A stretch of 42,313 bases of DNA from Firmicutes bacterium CAG:882 (GTDB lineage Bacteria; Bacillota; Clostridia; Lachnospirales; Lachnospiraceae): NCBI GenBank assembly GCA_000435595.1, contig FR895361.1, positions 1-42,313 of the forward strand. Direction: 5' to 3'. The position numbers and the translations under genes are program-made. The notes beneath the pieces were generated by a model. It was given only the letters and a program-made list of their open reading frames with translations, searched no databases and was not told the origin of the DNA. Positions within the stretch are counted from its first letter, which is position 1; each line of letters opens with the position of its first letter. Below, one piece after another: positions 34,501 to 42,115 of the stretch.

Positions 34501-37500
34501 GTCGCTGTCTTTCCGTTTCCACTCTCCTTGACATCTGCCGTAAGAGCCTCTGTCACATCAACTCCATTGAGAAGAATTGACTGCCAGGTTGTATTGTCAC
34601 TTGCACCTGCCTTTGCCTCTATTGTGAGTATCTGTGCCGTGCTCTGTAACCATTCGCTGTTTGCCTTATCTCCGTTAGCTGCTCCGAGTAATGAGAAGTA
34701 TGATGCCTTATTCTTGTATGGAGCATCAATTCTGAGTTCAAGCTCAACAGTTGCATTGTCCTTAACATCTAATGCCGGGCTCTGAACACGTCTGTCTCTT
34801 CTTGCATCCTGTCCTACACTGAGAACATAGGAGCTTGTGTTAGGATGAACTGTTGCCGTATCTGCTGCAAGAGAAACCGCACTCTCTTCATAATATGTGA
34901 AATCCGACTCACCACTCTCAAAATCCTGTGAGTACAGAATCTTCTCCTCCGGCTCCTCAGGCTGTTCCTTATCCGGAACATACTCTACAAGCTCATCCTT
35001 GGAGATAGTGTCGATCAACTTGAACTCACCATCGCCATCAGCCCTATATATCTGATATCCTGTTACTTCATGTCCATATGTGCCGTCGCTTGCCTCTGTG
35101 AAAGCAATCTCAGCACTGTTCTCGGTAAGCTGACCTACCATAAGCTGTGAAGTGACAAGACCTTCAGAAAGGAGGTAGCTTAAGTTAGCAGGCTGATTGT
35201 AACCAACATTCTCCCATGCAACGCCCTCTCTGTAAGCAAGATTCTCAAGGAGACATGGTACGACGTAATCGGTCTGAATTGTTGTCGTGTAAACACGGAC
35301 CTTGTTCTTGTCTGCTGCACAACGTGCAATAATCTCTTCTCTCCAGTCTCCGAGGAAGTCTGCGATAATACCAAGATTACCCTTAGTTCCGTTGCTTGAC
35401 CAGATTTCTGTTGATGAGAGGAGGTCTACCTGCTCACCCTTCTCATAATCCCACTTGTAGAGCTTAACTCCTGTAGGAGCGTAAGCCGCTTTGTTAAACG
35501 TATGATCCTGAACTTCACTTAACAGATCTCCATCCCAGAAGAGGGATGCATTAGAAGCAGGAGTCCTGTCAGCAAGCTTTATGAGTGCTCCAAGCTTTGA
35601 CTGGGTTGAATAAACCTCTCCGTCCGTGGAATCCCATGAAGGTTCATCATTTCCCTCGTAAGTAGGACTCGCTATTGACCACCACTCAGCACCTGCCGAT
35701 GTAGGGTCGATATCCGCTGCAACACCACGGCCTGTATCCTTACCTGTCCAGTAACCCATGAGAATTTCACCTGTCTCGGCGTCATGGATTTCAACATGGT
35801 ATGCTGCATCATCATGCTCGTGAACGTCCATTATCTCAAGTCCGTCGTTCCACTCTACCCAGTCTGATACATGCATCGCATCACCATGTCCAAGACCTGT
35901 TGAATACTTAACCGTACCATCATGGTCAACCGTGAGGGAACCGTAGATAATCTCGTCCTTGCCATCATTGTCAACGTCATTTACACTGAGACCATGATTT
36001 CCCTGTGACTCGTACTCCGAGCCTGCCTTATTTGTATCGAATGCCCAGTAAACATCAAGCTTTCCTTCATCGTTTACATAGTATGCCGTAAGGCATGTTC
36101 TTGTGTAGTATCCTCTTGAGAATACTGCGTATGGCTTCTCACCATCAAGATAAGCTGTTGCAGATAAGAATCTGTCAACACGGTTACCATACGCATCGCC
36201 CCATGCACCAACATTTCCTCTTGCAGGAACGAAGTCAGTTGTGTCAAGAATGCTTCCGTCCTCACCATTGAACATTGTGAAGTACTCCGGTCCGTCAAGA
36301 ACATAGCCTGAAGCGTTACGATAATCATTCTTTTCACTTATTTTCTCTGTAGGAAGTGAGCTTGAAGGAACATCAATGTACTCTGCCTCGGCAAGTGTAT
36401 TTGCCGTACCATCGGCAGGTCTTAATACTGTTGTTCCCGGTGCTGTCTTAACCGCTATCTCTGCCTTGCCATCACCATCATAGTCCCATACCTGGAACTG
36501 TGTATAGTGGGCACCTGAACGGATATTGATACCCATATCAATTCTGTACAGAAGTGAAACCTCACCTGTTGCCCAGTTTACATCGTATGCGTCAAGGAAA
36601 GTCTTTCCTGTAAATCCATAACCTGAATTATCCTTTGCGTTGCTTGGATACCACTTAACGATAAGCTCAAGAACGCCGTCTCCGTCAAGATCGCCGAGTG
36701 ACATATCGTTAGCGCTGTAATCGCATGTAGCCACCTCACCATTGTACTCAGGCATTGTCTCGTCTGCAGGAGCATAGAGATTGAGTTCAAGGTACTGATG
36801 CTCCCAGCACCTGGTATCAACTGCCTTCACACCGATAGCGGAATCGTTGCTTCCAACTACCTTATATACGGATGCGCTTGTGCCGCCTTCATCTACCATA
36901 TTGGTTACGCTTATGTTGGAAGCTATTGCCACGCCATCGCGGTATACGGTAAATGTTGTCTTTAAATTGTTGCCATTGTCAAAGTCTGCCTCAAAGCTTC
37001 TCCAGCTTAAGTAAACACCCTTTGTAAGTGTATTTCCGTCCTTGTCTGTTGCGGATATAAGTGTCTCTGCACCCTTCTCACCCGCAAGATTAACTGCTAC
37101 AAGTGCTCTGTCCGAGTACTTCTCAAGATTTCCGGGTGTAAGTGTTCCGGTGACAGGAGTCTTGCATACTGCTGAAAGCTCACTTAGACCACCTGCGTTG
37201 AGTGCTGCCACCTTGTAGTAGTAGCTTATGTTGGTATCAATATCAAAATATGTATCCTTGAAGGTTGTCTCTGTAGTCTCGCCTACCTTCTCAAATGCCT
37301 TGAAGCCCTTCTCGTCCTCAGCCTTCGCTGAACGGTAGATAACGTACTTGATTACCTTGCCCTGGTCAGCGTCTGCAACGGAGGCTGCGCTCCACGAAAT
37401 TGTGATTGTGTTCTGTACGCCCGTTGTTGATGATGCAGGGTCTACACATACAACATTTGTCGGAGCTGCAGGAACCTTAACCGTATCCAATACAGCCTCA

Positions 37501-40070
37501 ACCGTCTCAACATTCGAACGGGCTGACTCTGTTCCGTCTGCCGTAACACATGTCATGTAGTACTGATATGTCTCACCAAGAGCCGCTGTCATGGCTCTGC
37601 AGCCAAGCTCATCCTTATTGTACTCTTCAGTTGTAAAAGACTTTACAACGGTGAATGCATCATCAGAAGAACTCTTTCTGTAAACCTTGTAGCTTACAGC
37701 CTCATCAACACCTGAAAAACCGAGAAGGAAAGTCATGTTAGAACCATTTACCGACTTTTCGGATGCCACAAGTGATGATGGAGCCTTTAAAATCTCTGTA
37801 ACCGTAAAACCGTTAAAGTAATTGTCTGTTGTTATGTTGAGCTGTCCGTCCTCAACTCTTACCGTTCCTGTCGCACCGGCAACGCCCTGCCTAACGGAGA
37901 TGCTTCCGATGGACTTGCCCTCTGCGCCATAGGATGACTTAACCGTTGAAGTTCCCGGAAGAAGGTCTCCGCCATAGCAGGTAACCTCATAATCGCCGTT
38001 AGGGATATCAAGTGCGAACTCACCTGCACCCAACGTAAAGTCCCTTCCCATAAGGCTGTAGGAATCATTCTTCTGCTCACCGCGGTCACGACCTGCACCC
38101 GGTCTTGTTTTCCAGCCATAGCCTCTTGCAGCGTCATACATCTCTGCACCGACACCTGTCCAACCTGTCTCTGTAGGCCCGTCAGCCTTTGCTACGCTGT
38201 TCTTGTCACCATTGATATCGAACTTCCAGCCTGCTGTCTTAGTTGTCACCTGTATCATGTTAGAGAACTCACCCAGTCCCTTAGGGTTGAAGCCTCTGAC
38301 TGCATATACATATGTAATTCCCGCCTGGCAGGACGTATCTGTATACTTGTTCTTAGATGATACGGAATACTTCTCAGCATTGGAAAAATCCACATCATCG
38401 ATTGTCTGTCCATCAGCCAATACAGCTCTGTAAATATAGTAGAGCTCTGAATCTTCCTCAGCATTCCACTGCAATCCCACAGATGATGCACCTACTGTTG
38501 TGCTTGCAAGATTCTCAATCTTACCCGGAGCCTTTGTAGGAACCTTATTCACAACAAGTGCTGCAAGTGAATCAAGCGCATCTGTTGCGCCGTCCTTTGC
38601 ATAATCAACAATTCCCTCAGCAACACACTGTGCGAACTTGTATGCTCCATAGTACTGTAAATGAGTAGAATCGTTAGCACCGCCTGCGTAAGCACCTTCA
38701 GGGTAATCGCCGGCCTCAACAATGAGGAACAATGACTTAGCACCCTCGATACCGAACTGATTGCAAAGTGCTGTAGAACGTGCCGTAAGATCAACTAGAG
38801 GAATATTCTGCTCCTTTGCCATCTTACGCATAACGTCGCCATACTTCTCAAAGTTGCCGACAAAGGACTTGAGTGAACCGTCTGCATTAGTTGTATAGCT
38901 GTATCTTGCAACAGGTGTTACAAGAACAGGAGTGGCGCCTCTCTGTGTTACACCATCAACATAATACTGCATCCAATACTCAAAATCCTCAGGTGAAACA
39001 TACCTGTTAGGTCTTGCAGCAGTGGCATCATTGTGTCCCCACTGTACAAGCACATAGTCTCCCGGCTTTACATCCTCGAGTAAATCATCGAGCTTTCCCT
39101 CCTCTATGAAGGACTTAGAGCTTCTTCCGCCGATAGCTCTATTCTCGACGATAACATTCGTTGTCTCATAGGTCTGTGCCTGGCTATATCCACAGTCCTT
39201 GCACTCACGCTCCTCAACAAAATCCCCGAAGAAGTTGTGAAGTGTCTGTCCCCAGCCTGTCTGAGGGTAATAATTACTCTCATAGGTCTGAACAGTAGAG
39301 TCGGAAGCGATAAAAATTGTAGGCTTATCGCCCGCTGTCTTAGCTGCATTCTTGGTAATTGTAACCTTGCTTACATATACCTTGCCTGTGGCAGCATCCT
39401 CCTCTTTAGTCGCGCTTCCCGATGTCTCCAAAAACTTGAGGTTAAGGACACCATCAACGAGGCACGCTGTTATATCCTGTGTAACGGCAGCGCCCGCTGC
39501 CACCTTAACTCCTGATGCCTTTGTGATATCCTCTGCCTCGAGTGAAACCACAAGCTCCTTATCAGTAGGGTTGACAAGTTCAACGCTTACCTTGTAATCT
39601 GCATTGTCAAGTGCGAAGTCAAGTGTGGAAGTGTTCTCATAAGTGTAAACTCCAAAGCCTGTACTCTCAGTCTCTTTCCATACCTTGCTCGCAATCTCAA
39701 GATATCCGTCACCGTCAGTTACATACGATGCACTTCCGGTCGTGACCTTCTCCTCTCTTGGGTAATAAACTCCGCCTACCCAGTCCTTGGCTGCATCAGG
39801 GTAAGCCACATCGCTGAAGCCATAGCCCGTCTCAGCGCTGAATAAGGTAGAAGAATTGACCTTCTGCCCCTTTCCCATTGCATAGGCACCGGTAGCTGCC
39901 TTAACTGATGAAGCCTTCTCGGCTGCATTTACAGTTACTGCACCGACATCCGAAAGTGATACGCTTCCTGCCACCATAGCCACTGAAAGCAGAAGCGATA
40001 CTCCCTTGCGAATGTTCTTCTTGAATTCTTTTGACAAATTGATTTTGCCACGCCAAATACCTGAATTCAT
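31149..40070 (-). CDS. Giant secreted rhamnogalacturonan I esterase-lyase (CE12 plus PL11) with FN3, malectin-like and Ig-like modules
   Basis: 2,973 residues. AGGAGG precedes the ATG; a signal peptide ends near VTVNA-AEK. Order, approximate residues: N-terminal beta domain 55-240; CE12/SGNH rhamnogalacturonan acetylesterase 250-510 (ASDSTV, WGHND, DSTH); FN3 513-610; malectin-like 616-757; FN3 x2 760-970; PL11 rhamnogalacturonan lyase 977-1640 with calcium-site repeats (DLDGDGVLE, DYDGDGKAE, DVDNDGKDE); first half of an FN3 1640-1700; laminin-G-like binding domain 1708-1920; malectin-like 1940-2100; Ser/Glu/Thr linker 2108-2180; malectin-like 2180-2340; second half of that FN3 2390-2440; three Ig-like domains 2443-2675; malectin-like 2677-2833. 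Residues 2834-2973 are an out-of-frame reading of the Pro/Thr/Glu stalk. It should deacetylate and cut the rhamnogalacturonan I backbone outside the cell. Confidence 0.9.
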   Translation of the reverse strand: MNSGIWRGKINLSKEFKKNIRKGVSLLLSVAMVAGSVSLSDVGAVTVNAAEKASSVKAATGAYAMGKGQKVNSSTLFSAETGYGFSDVAYPDAAKDWVGGVYYPREEKVTTGSASYVTDGDGYLEIASKVWKETESTGFGVYTYENTSTLDFALDNADYKVSVELVNPTDKELVVSLEAEDITKASGVKVAAGAAVTQDITACLVDGVLNLKFLETSGSATKEEDAATGKVYVSKVTITKNAAKTAGDKPTIFIASDSTVQTYESNYYPQTGWGQTLHNFFGDFVEERECKDCGYSQAQTYETTNVIVENRAIGGRSSKSFIEEGKLDDLLEDVKPGDYVLVQWGHNDATAARPNRYVSPEDFEYWMQYYVDGVTQRGATPVLVTPVARYSYTTNADGSLKSFVGNFEKYGDVMRKMAKEQNIPLVDLTARSTALCNQFGIEGAKSLFLIVEAGDYPEGAYAGGANDSTHLQYYGAYKFAQCVAEGIVDYAKDGATDALDSLAALVVNKVPTKAPGKIENLASTTVGASSVGLQWNAEEDSELYYIYRAVLADGQTIDDVDFSNAEKYSVSSKNKYTDTSCQAGITYVYAVRGFNPKGLGEFSNMIQVTTKTAGWKFDINGDKNSVAKADGPTETGWTGVGAEMYDAARGYGWKTRPGAGRDRGEQKNDSYSLMGRDFTLGAGEFALDIPNGDYEVTCYGGDLLPGTSTVKSSYGAEGKSIGSISVRQGVAGATGTVRVEDGQLNITTDNYFNGFTVTEILKAPSSLVASEKSVNGSNMTFLLGFSGVDEAVSYKVYRKSSSDDAFTVVKSFTTEEYNKDELGCRAMTAALGETYQYYMTCVTADGTESARSNVETVEAVLDTVKVPAAPTNVVCVDPASSTTGVQNTITISWSAASVADADQGKVIKYVIYRSAKAEDEKGFKAFEKVGETTETTFKDTYFDIDTNISYYYKVAALNAGGLSELSAVCKTPVTGTLTPGNLEKYSDRALVAVNLAGEKGAETLISATDKDGNTLTKGVYLSWRSFEADFDNGNNLKTTFTVYRDGVAIASNISVTNMVDEGGTSASVYKVVGSNDSAIGVKAVDTRCWEHQYLELNLYAPADETMPEYNGEVATCDYSANDMSLGDLDGDGVLELIVKWYPSNAKDNSGYGFTGKTFLDAYDVNWATGEVSLLYRIDMGINIRSGAHYTQFQVWDYDGDGKAEIAVKTAPGTTVLRPADGTANTLAEAEYIDVPSSSLPTEKISEKNDYRNASGYVLDGPEYFTMFNGEDGSILDTTDFVPARGNVGAWGDAYGNRVDRFLSATAYLDGEKPYAVFSRGYYTRTCLTAYYVNDEGKLDVYWAFDTNKAGSEYESQGNHGLSVNDVDNDGKDEIIYGSLTVDHDGTVKYSTGLGHGDAMHVSDWVEWNDGLEIMDVHEHDDAAYHVEIHDAETGEILMGYWTGKDTGRGVAADIDPTSAGAEWWSIASPTYEGNDEPSWDSTDGEVYSTQSKLGALIKLADRTPASNASLFWDGDLLSEVQDHTFNKAAYAPTGVKLYKWDYEKGEQVDLLSSTEIWSSNGTKGNLGIIADFLGDWREEIIARCAADKNKVRVYTTTIQTDYVVPCLLENLAYREGVAWENVGYNQPANLSYLLSEGLVTSQLMVGQLTENSAEIAFTEASDGTYGHEVTGYQIYRADGDGEFKLIDTISKDELVEYVPDKEQPEEPEEKILYSQDFESGESDFTYYEESAVSLAADTATVHPNTSSYVLSVGQDARRDRRVQSPALDVKDNATVELELRIDAPYKNKASYFSLLGAANGDKANSEWLQSTAQILTIEAKAGASDNTTWQSILLNGVDVTEALTADVKESGNGKTATTGWIKIKAELDFANRKVNVTISKAADASVLYSGKLDFVNEVNGLEHILLTANKSGGRSYIDNIKIVDGIVETPEEQEQPIGYKDVLYKQFDIGTKKGTAEGFIGIGKDVYDAEKGYGFSDDTVIADYATKGTYIAVTDDSEPVDYACQDVAYAEKGKLEFKVDVVEAGTYTVNVYAGAFGGSTGATLSINGTDLGAIADSIKLTSSSDIVKTLEVTVEEGGQITVICNNGSARAPLSAIVITKKVPVYASDKDNLDEEKPSGSESAGETEPTSGSTSETEPTSESAGETEPTSESAGETEPTSENTSESESESESSSETEQAPAYLRFDFGAGTVEDGWTQVLAADEYSDEKGYGFVFGDGLAAAGSEKKYTSNAESLAAVADDCVLGWDATNPMEFDVKVPNGTYEVTYYIFNGSGGVYNQVTAEDVAFSDVRRGSGSKEFTNETKEVTVSDGTLNIVNKSSKSGQPGLYFTGIVIKDVNYDEWLKNNTSTDTASTDNEAAEESQPSDEQATEAQSAEEELTISLNNVRTVAASESTEEDTVKYYSYVDKTVKPDTTYRYKIAAVVDGKTSFMSRELELHTLVDIASIDEFSLPDLVQNQVLAAGQKLADLLPAQLSVTDTNNNKTVANVKWDVTNVDIKTPGEYKVIGTVAGWDAPIEKTVKVVPNVSTGYAKYEDITVIVGNQPTLPTKLTATFLNGQTIAGTVTWDTSNLDVNTVGEYVLKGTSDLAVGEITITVKVVANYIVSLYTRYWEIYLNETEYTLPDNVYAVWADGTASYVSAEWDKTTPVDVTVLGTTKLTGTVEGFDGTAELELTVDYPVAKRFDFGIEGSAVEDGWIGVLGNVKNGTKTLEKLGSAYSKDKGYGFLDGKQTNQGRDEGAYKPGTQLPDNVYRDYIMPDGNTFRVDVPNGKYIVELVGGCGLGSSKIEAKVQGESISVSNGKATYAVGEIETVVTEGYIDIEFVGSLSRTCAVIVRGAVNRGTYRETKRGAVNRGTYRETKRGAVNRGTYRETKRGAVNRGTYRGTKRGAINRGTYRGAKRGAVNRGTYRETKRGAVNRGTYRGTGRGAVNGGTYRGTKREAVNGGTYRNTKREAVNGGTGRETKREAVNGKIK
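31178..31567 (-). repeat. 39-nt coding minisatellite (about 10 units)
   Basis: About ten tandem 39-nt units encode 13 residues each in the stalk frame (EEPSTEAPTEKPS and variants), with the units nearest 31567 almost identical and those toward 31178 diverging. The unit is a multiple of three, so copy changes preserve frame. All three minus-strand frames are free of stops across most of the array. Confidence 0.85.
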
Positions 40071-40095
40071 GAATCATCCTCCTATTTGTTACATT

Positions 40096-40204
40096 ATTAT
40101 AGTTTTCGTGAATATAGTTTTGCCACTTTATGCATATTAACATCTTATGCATCTAAAGTAAACATTCCTATTGTGCATTTTTGTTGTTTTTATGAGCGTT
40201 TTCA
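40096..40204 (-). promoter_or_regulatory. Promoter region of the giant gene: TATAAT, direct repeats and a cre-like site
   Basis: A perfect minus-strand TATAAT (40096-40101) lies about 25 nt before the start codon, with a weak -35. Upstream are direct repeats TTATGCAT (plus-strand reading) at 40128-40135 and 40145-40152, 17 bp apart, with a one-mismatch copy at 40171-40178. Further up is TGAAAACGCTCATA (minus strand, 40191-40204), one mismatch from the CcpA consensus TGWAANCGNTNWCA. A weak -35 with upstream repeats suggests activator dependence. The rest of the 418-nt gap (40205-40445) is AT-rich with nothing else I recognise. Confidence 0.4.
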
Positions 40205-40445
40205 ACCATCTTATATGCAACATGTATTATTCTATAGGTTGTTAGTACTATTTTTTGTGCATAGGTACCATATTTTAGTTTTGCATTGTGTCTATTTATG
40301 TTGGTTTTTTCGAAAATCTTACATATTATTTTTTTGATACATATCAAAATGTTGTAAACAGCCATGGATGACGGATTTTGCAACTATGGCGGAATGAGAA
40401 GAAATTTTTTCAGAATCATTTAGAACAATCAGATAAGTCATAGAA

Positions 40446-40463
40446 ACGAAGTTTCCTATTACA
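40446..40463. repeat. Second copy of an 18-nt post-terminator motif
   Basis: ACGAAGTTTCCTATTACA here is identical to 10797-10814. Both copies sit a few bases beyond an intrinsic terminator, in the same orientation to it. Here the opposite arm of the inverted repeat is degenerate. Confidence 0.5.
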
Positions 40464-40471
40464 TAAAAAAA

Positions 40472-40504
40472 ACAGATACCCATCTGTTTTACATAGGTAT
40501 CTGT
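40472..40504 (-). terminator. aguA terminator overlapping the end of the gene
   Basis: ACAGATACC/GGTATCTGT (40496-40504 with 40472-40480) is followed on the minus strand by TTTTTTTT. The upstream arm lies within the last codons of aguA, so the gene terminates immediately and the giant gene must use its own promoter. Confidence 0.8.
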
Positions 40505-41733
40505 TGTGTAATGCAATGTATGTTTCCCCCGCCTACAATTATATCGCGTGCGTACACCGGGACGATATTTCTGTCAGGGAAGGCTTCCTTAAGTACCGCA
40601 ACCGCCTTCTCATCGTTCACATCTCCGAATTGTGGCAGCACAACCGCACCGTTTGAGATATAGAAATTCACATAGGAGGCTGCAAGCCGCTCACCTGCAC
40701 TTCTCTCATCCTCGCCTGGCTCGAACTCAAATCCGGCAAGCTCTTCCTCGGTTATGCACACGGGCTTTTCAGGTATATAAAGCTTATGCACCTTGAAATG
40801 CCTTCCCTTTGCGTCCGTCTCGCTTTCTAAGACCTCAAGGCATTTTTTACTCATCTCATACTGTGGGTCTTCCTCCTTGTCCGTCCACGCGAGCACGACC
40901 TCACCCGGACGCACAAAAGCACATACATTATCGACATGCTCGTTGGTCTCATCCTGATATATCCCGCACGGAAGCCATACCACCTTTTCAACATTACAGT
41001 ACTGCTTCAGCTTTTCCTCAATCTGTGCCTTGCTAAGCTTCGGATTTCTTCCCGGACTGCACAGACAGCTCTCCGTAACCAGCATGGTTCCATCGCCGTC
41101 CGAATGTATCGAACCTCCCTCCAGCACAAACGGCTCTGCATCATAACAGTCAAAGCCCGCATACTCAAGAAAGCGCTTTGCAACCAGATTATCCTTCGTC
41201 CAATCTGCATACAGCCCGTCATAATCACCACCCCATGCGTTAAAGCTCCAGTTGATGCCTCTCACGACGCCGTCGGCATTTTTCACAAAGGTCGGTGCCA
41301 CATCGCGCGCCCATGCATCATCGGACTCAATCTCGACAACCTCTATTCCTTTGCCCGCACATGTAACCTGCTTTTCAAGCATGTGGTGCACTTCTTCATA
41401 CTGCCGGGCTTCTGAAAAATCAGCCTCGGTATCCTTAGGATTTTTTTGCTCCTGGGCTTCCTTTAGATGCTCCTGAGCTTCTTTTAGATGCTCATGTGCT
41501 TCCTTCAGATACTCATGTGCTTCCTTCAGATGCTCATGGTCGGCAAGCATATAGACATGCTCACTCTGTGCAATTATTGCGGCAATCCCGGCGAATACCT
41601 TCTTCGCAGCCTTACCGCCGTATATCCATGAGCCGGGTCTTACCGGCCATATCATAATGCAGCCCTGATGTCTCTCAAACTCACCCGGCATTCTGAAATT
41701 GTCATCCCTTGGGGTACTGTTAAATATTCTCAT
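40489..41733 (-). CDS. aguA: Agmatine deiminase
   Basis: 414 residues, longer than the usual roughly 360-380. It hydrolyses agmatine to N-carbamoylputrescine and ammonia, followed by AguB. Features of the guanidino-modifying fold: DDAWARDVAPTF, the FVLEGGSIHSDG loop with the catalytic His, and the nucleophile Cys407 in GGGNIHC near the end. The extra length is an insert at about residues 64-110 made of four heptads (HEHLKEA-type) plus a charged linker, placed before the strand leading to DDAW. It probably forms a surface helix or coiled coil, and the core motifs are intact. AAGAGGA precedes the ATG. Confidence 0.95.
   Translation of the reverse strand: MRIFNSTPRDDNFRMPGEFERHQGCIMIWPVRPGSWIYGGKAAKKVFAGIAAIIAQSEHVYMLADHEHLKEAHEYLKEAHEHLKEAQEHLKEAQEQKNPKDTEADFSEARQYEEVHHMLEKQVTCAGKGIEVVEIESDDAWARDVAPTFVKNADGVVRGINWSFNAWGGDYDGLYADWTKDNLVAKRFLEYAGFDCYDAEPFVLEGGSIHSDGDGTMLVTESCLCSPGRNPKLSKAQIEEKLKQYCNVEKVVWLPCGIYQDETNEHVDNVCAFVRPGEVVLAWTDKEEDPQYEMSKKCLEVLESETDAKGRHFKVHKLYIPEKPVCITEEELAGFEFEPGEDERSAGERLAASYVNFYISNGAVVLPQFGDVNDEKAVAVLKEAFPDRNIVPVYARDIIVGGGNIHCITQQIPM
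41455..41538 (-). repeat. Four 21-nt tandem repeats inside aguA
   Basis: Residues 66-93 are four heptads: HEHLKEA, HEYLKEA, HEHLKEA, QEHLKEA, then QEQ. The 21-nt unit keeps the frame, and the near-identity at DNA level points to recent expansion. The heptad periodicity suits a coiled-coil or single amphipathic helix. Confidence 0.85.
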
Positions 41734-41833
41734 CTGATTTTCCTCTTATTTCTTTTTAATTGTTTCCCCAGTTTTCTTCAACAATCTGTTAGTGTTTTTG
41801 CGAATAAAACCAATACCATTTTTACACATATGC

Positions 41834-41858
41834 ATACTGCAAGCATCGCTTGCAGTAT
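41834..41858. terminator. 11-bp perfect hairpin after the small membrane protein gene
   Basis: ATACTGCAAGC (41834-41844) faces its complement (41848-41858) with a 3-nt loop, 9 nt past the stop of the small membrane protein. The T-tract is absent on either side, so it may be a weak or Rho-assisted terminator or an mRNA 3'-end stabiliser. Confidence 0.45.
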
Positions 41859-41867
41859 TGCCACCTC

Positions 41868-42077
41868 TCAAAGCGGCATCGGTGTCCGGGCAGCCAGAAT
41901 AACCGCCAGAATTGCAGCGACAAATGCCACCACTCCTATGACTGCCAGCAGCTTTTTACTGAGCTTCTTCTTCGCTGCCTTGCATAACAGTGCGGTGCAG
42001 GCCACGCAGACAGCAGCAACTCCAAGTGCAATTCCCAGTGTTTCCCACAGCCACGATAATTCATATAAGATTTCCAT
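41868..42077 (-). CDS. Small membrane protein, function unknown
   Basis: 69 residues from the ATG at 42077, which follows AGAAGGAGAGG. An upstream in-frame start at 42104 would place that ribosome binding site inside the gene. Two hydrophobic segments (about residues 13-32, LGIALGVAAVCVACTALLC, and 42-64) are separated by a strongly basic loop (KAAKKKLSKK), so probably a two-helix membrane protein. It follows another short gene on the same strand after 38 nt, likely one transcript. I do not recognise a family. Confidence 0.6.
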   Translation of the reverse strand: MEILYELSWLWETLGIALGVAAVCVACTALLCKAAKKKLSKKLLAVIGVVAFVAAILAVILAARTPMPL

Positions 42078-42115
42078 GTAATCACCTCTCCTTCTGTTGG
42101 TCAATTTGAATTTGA

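Noticed and set aside
40113..40383. Short open frames in the AT-rich region upstream of the giant gene
   Set aside because: No ribosome binding sites; Phe/Tyr/Ile-rich translations expected of AT-rich non-coding DNA; the region carries promoter-like elements.
41455..41538. 21-nt repeats as a CRISPR or promoter repeat
   Set aside because: No spacers, inside the aguA coding frame, and the unit encodes a heptad.
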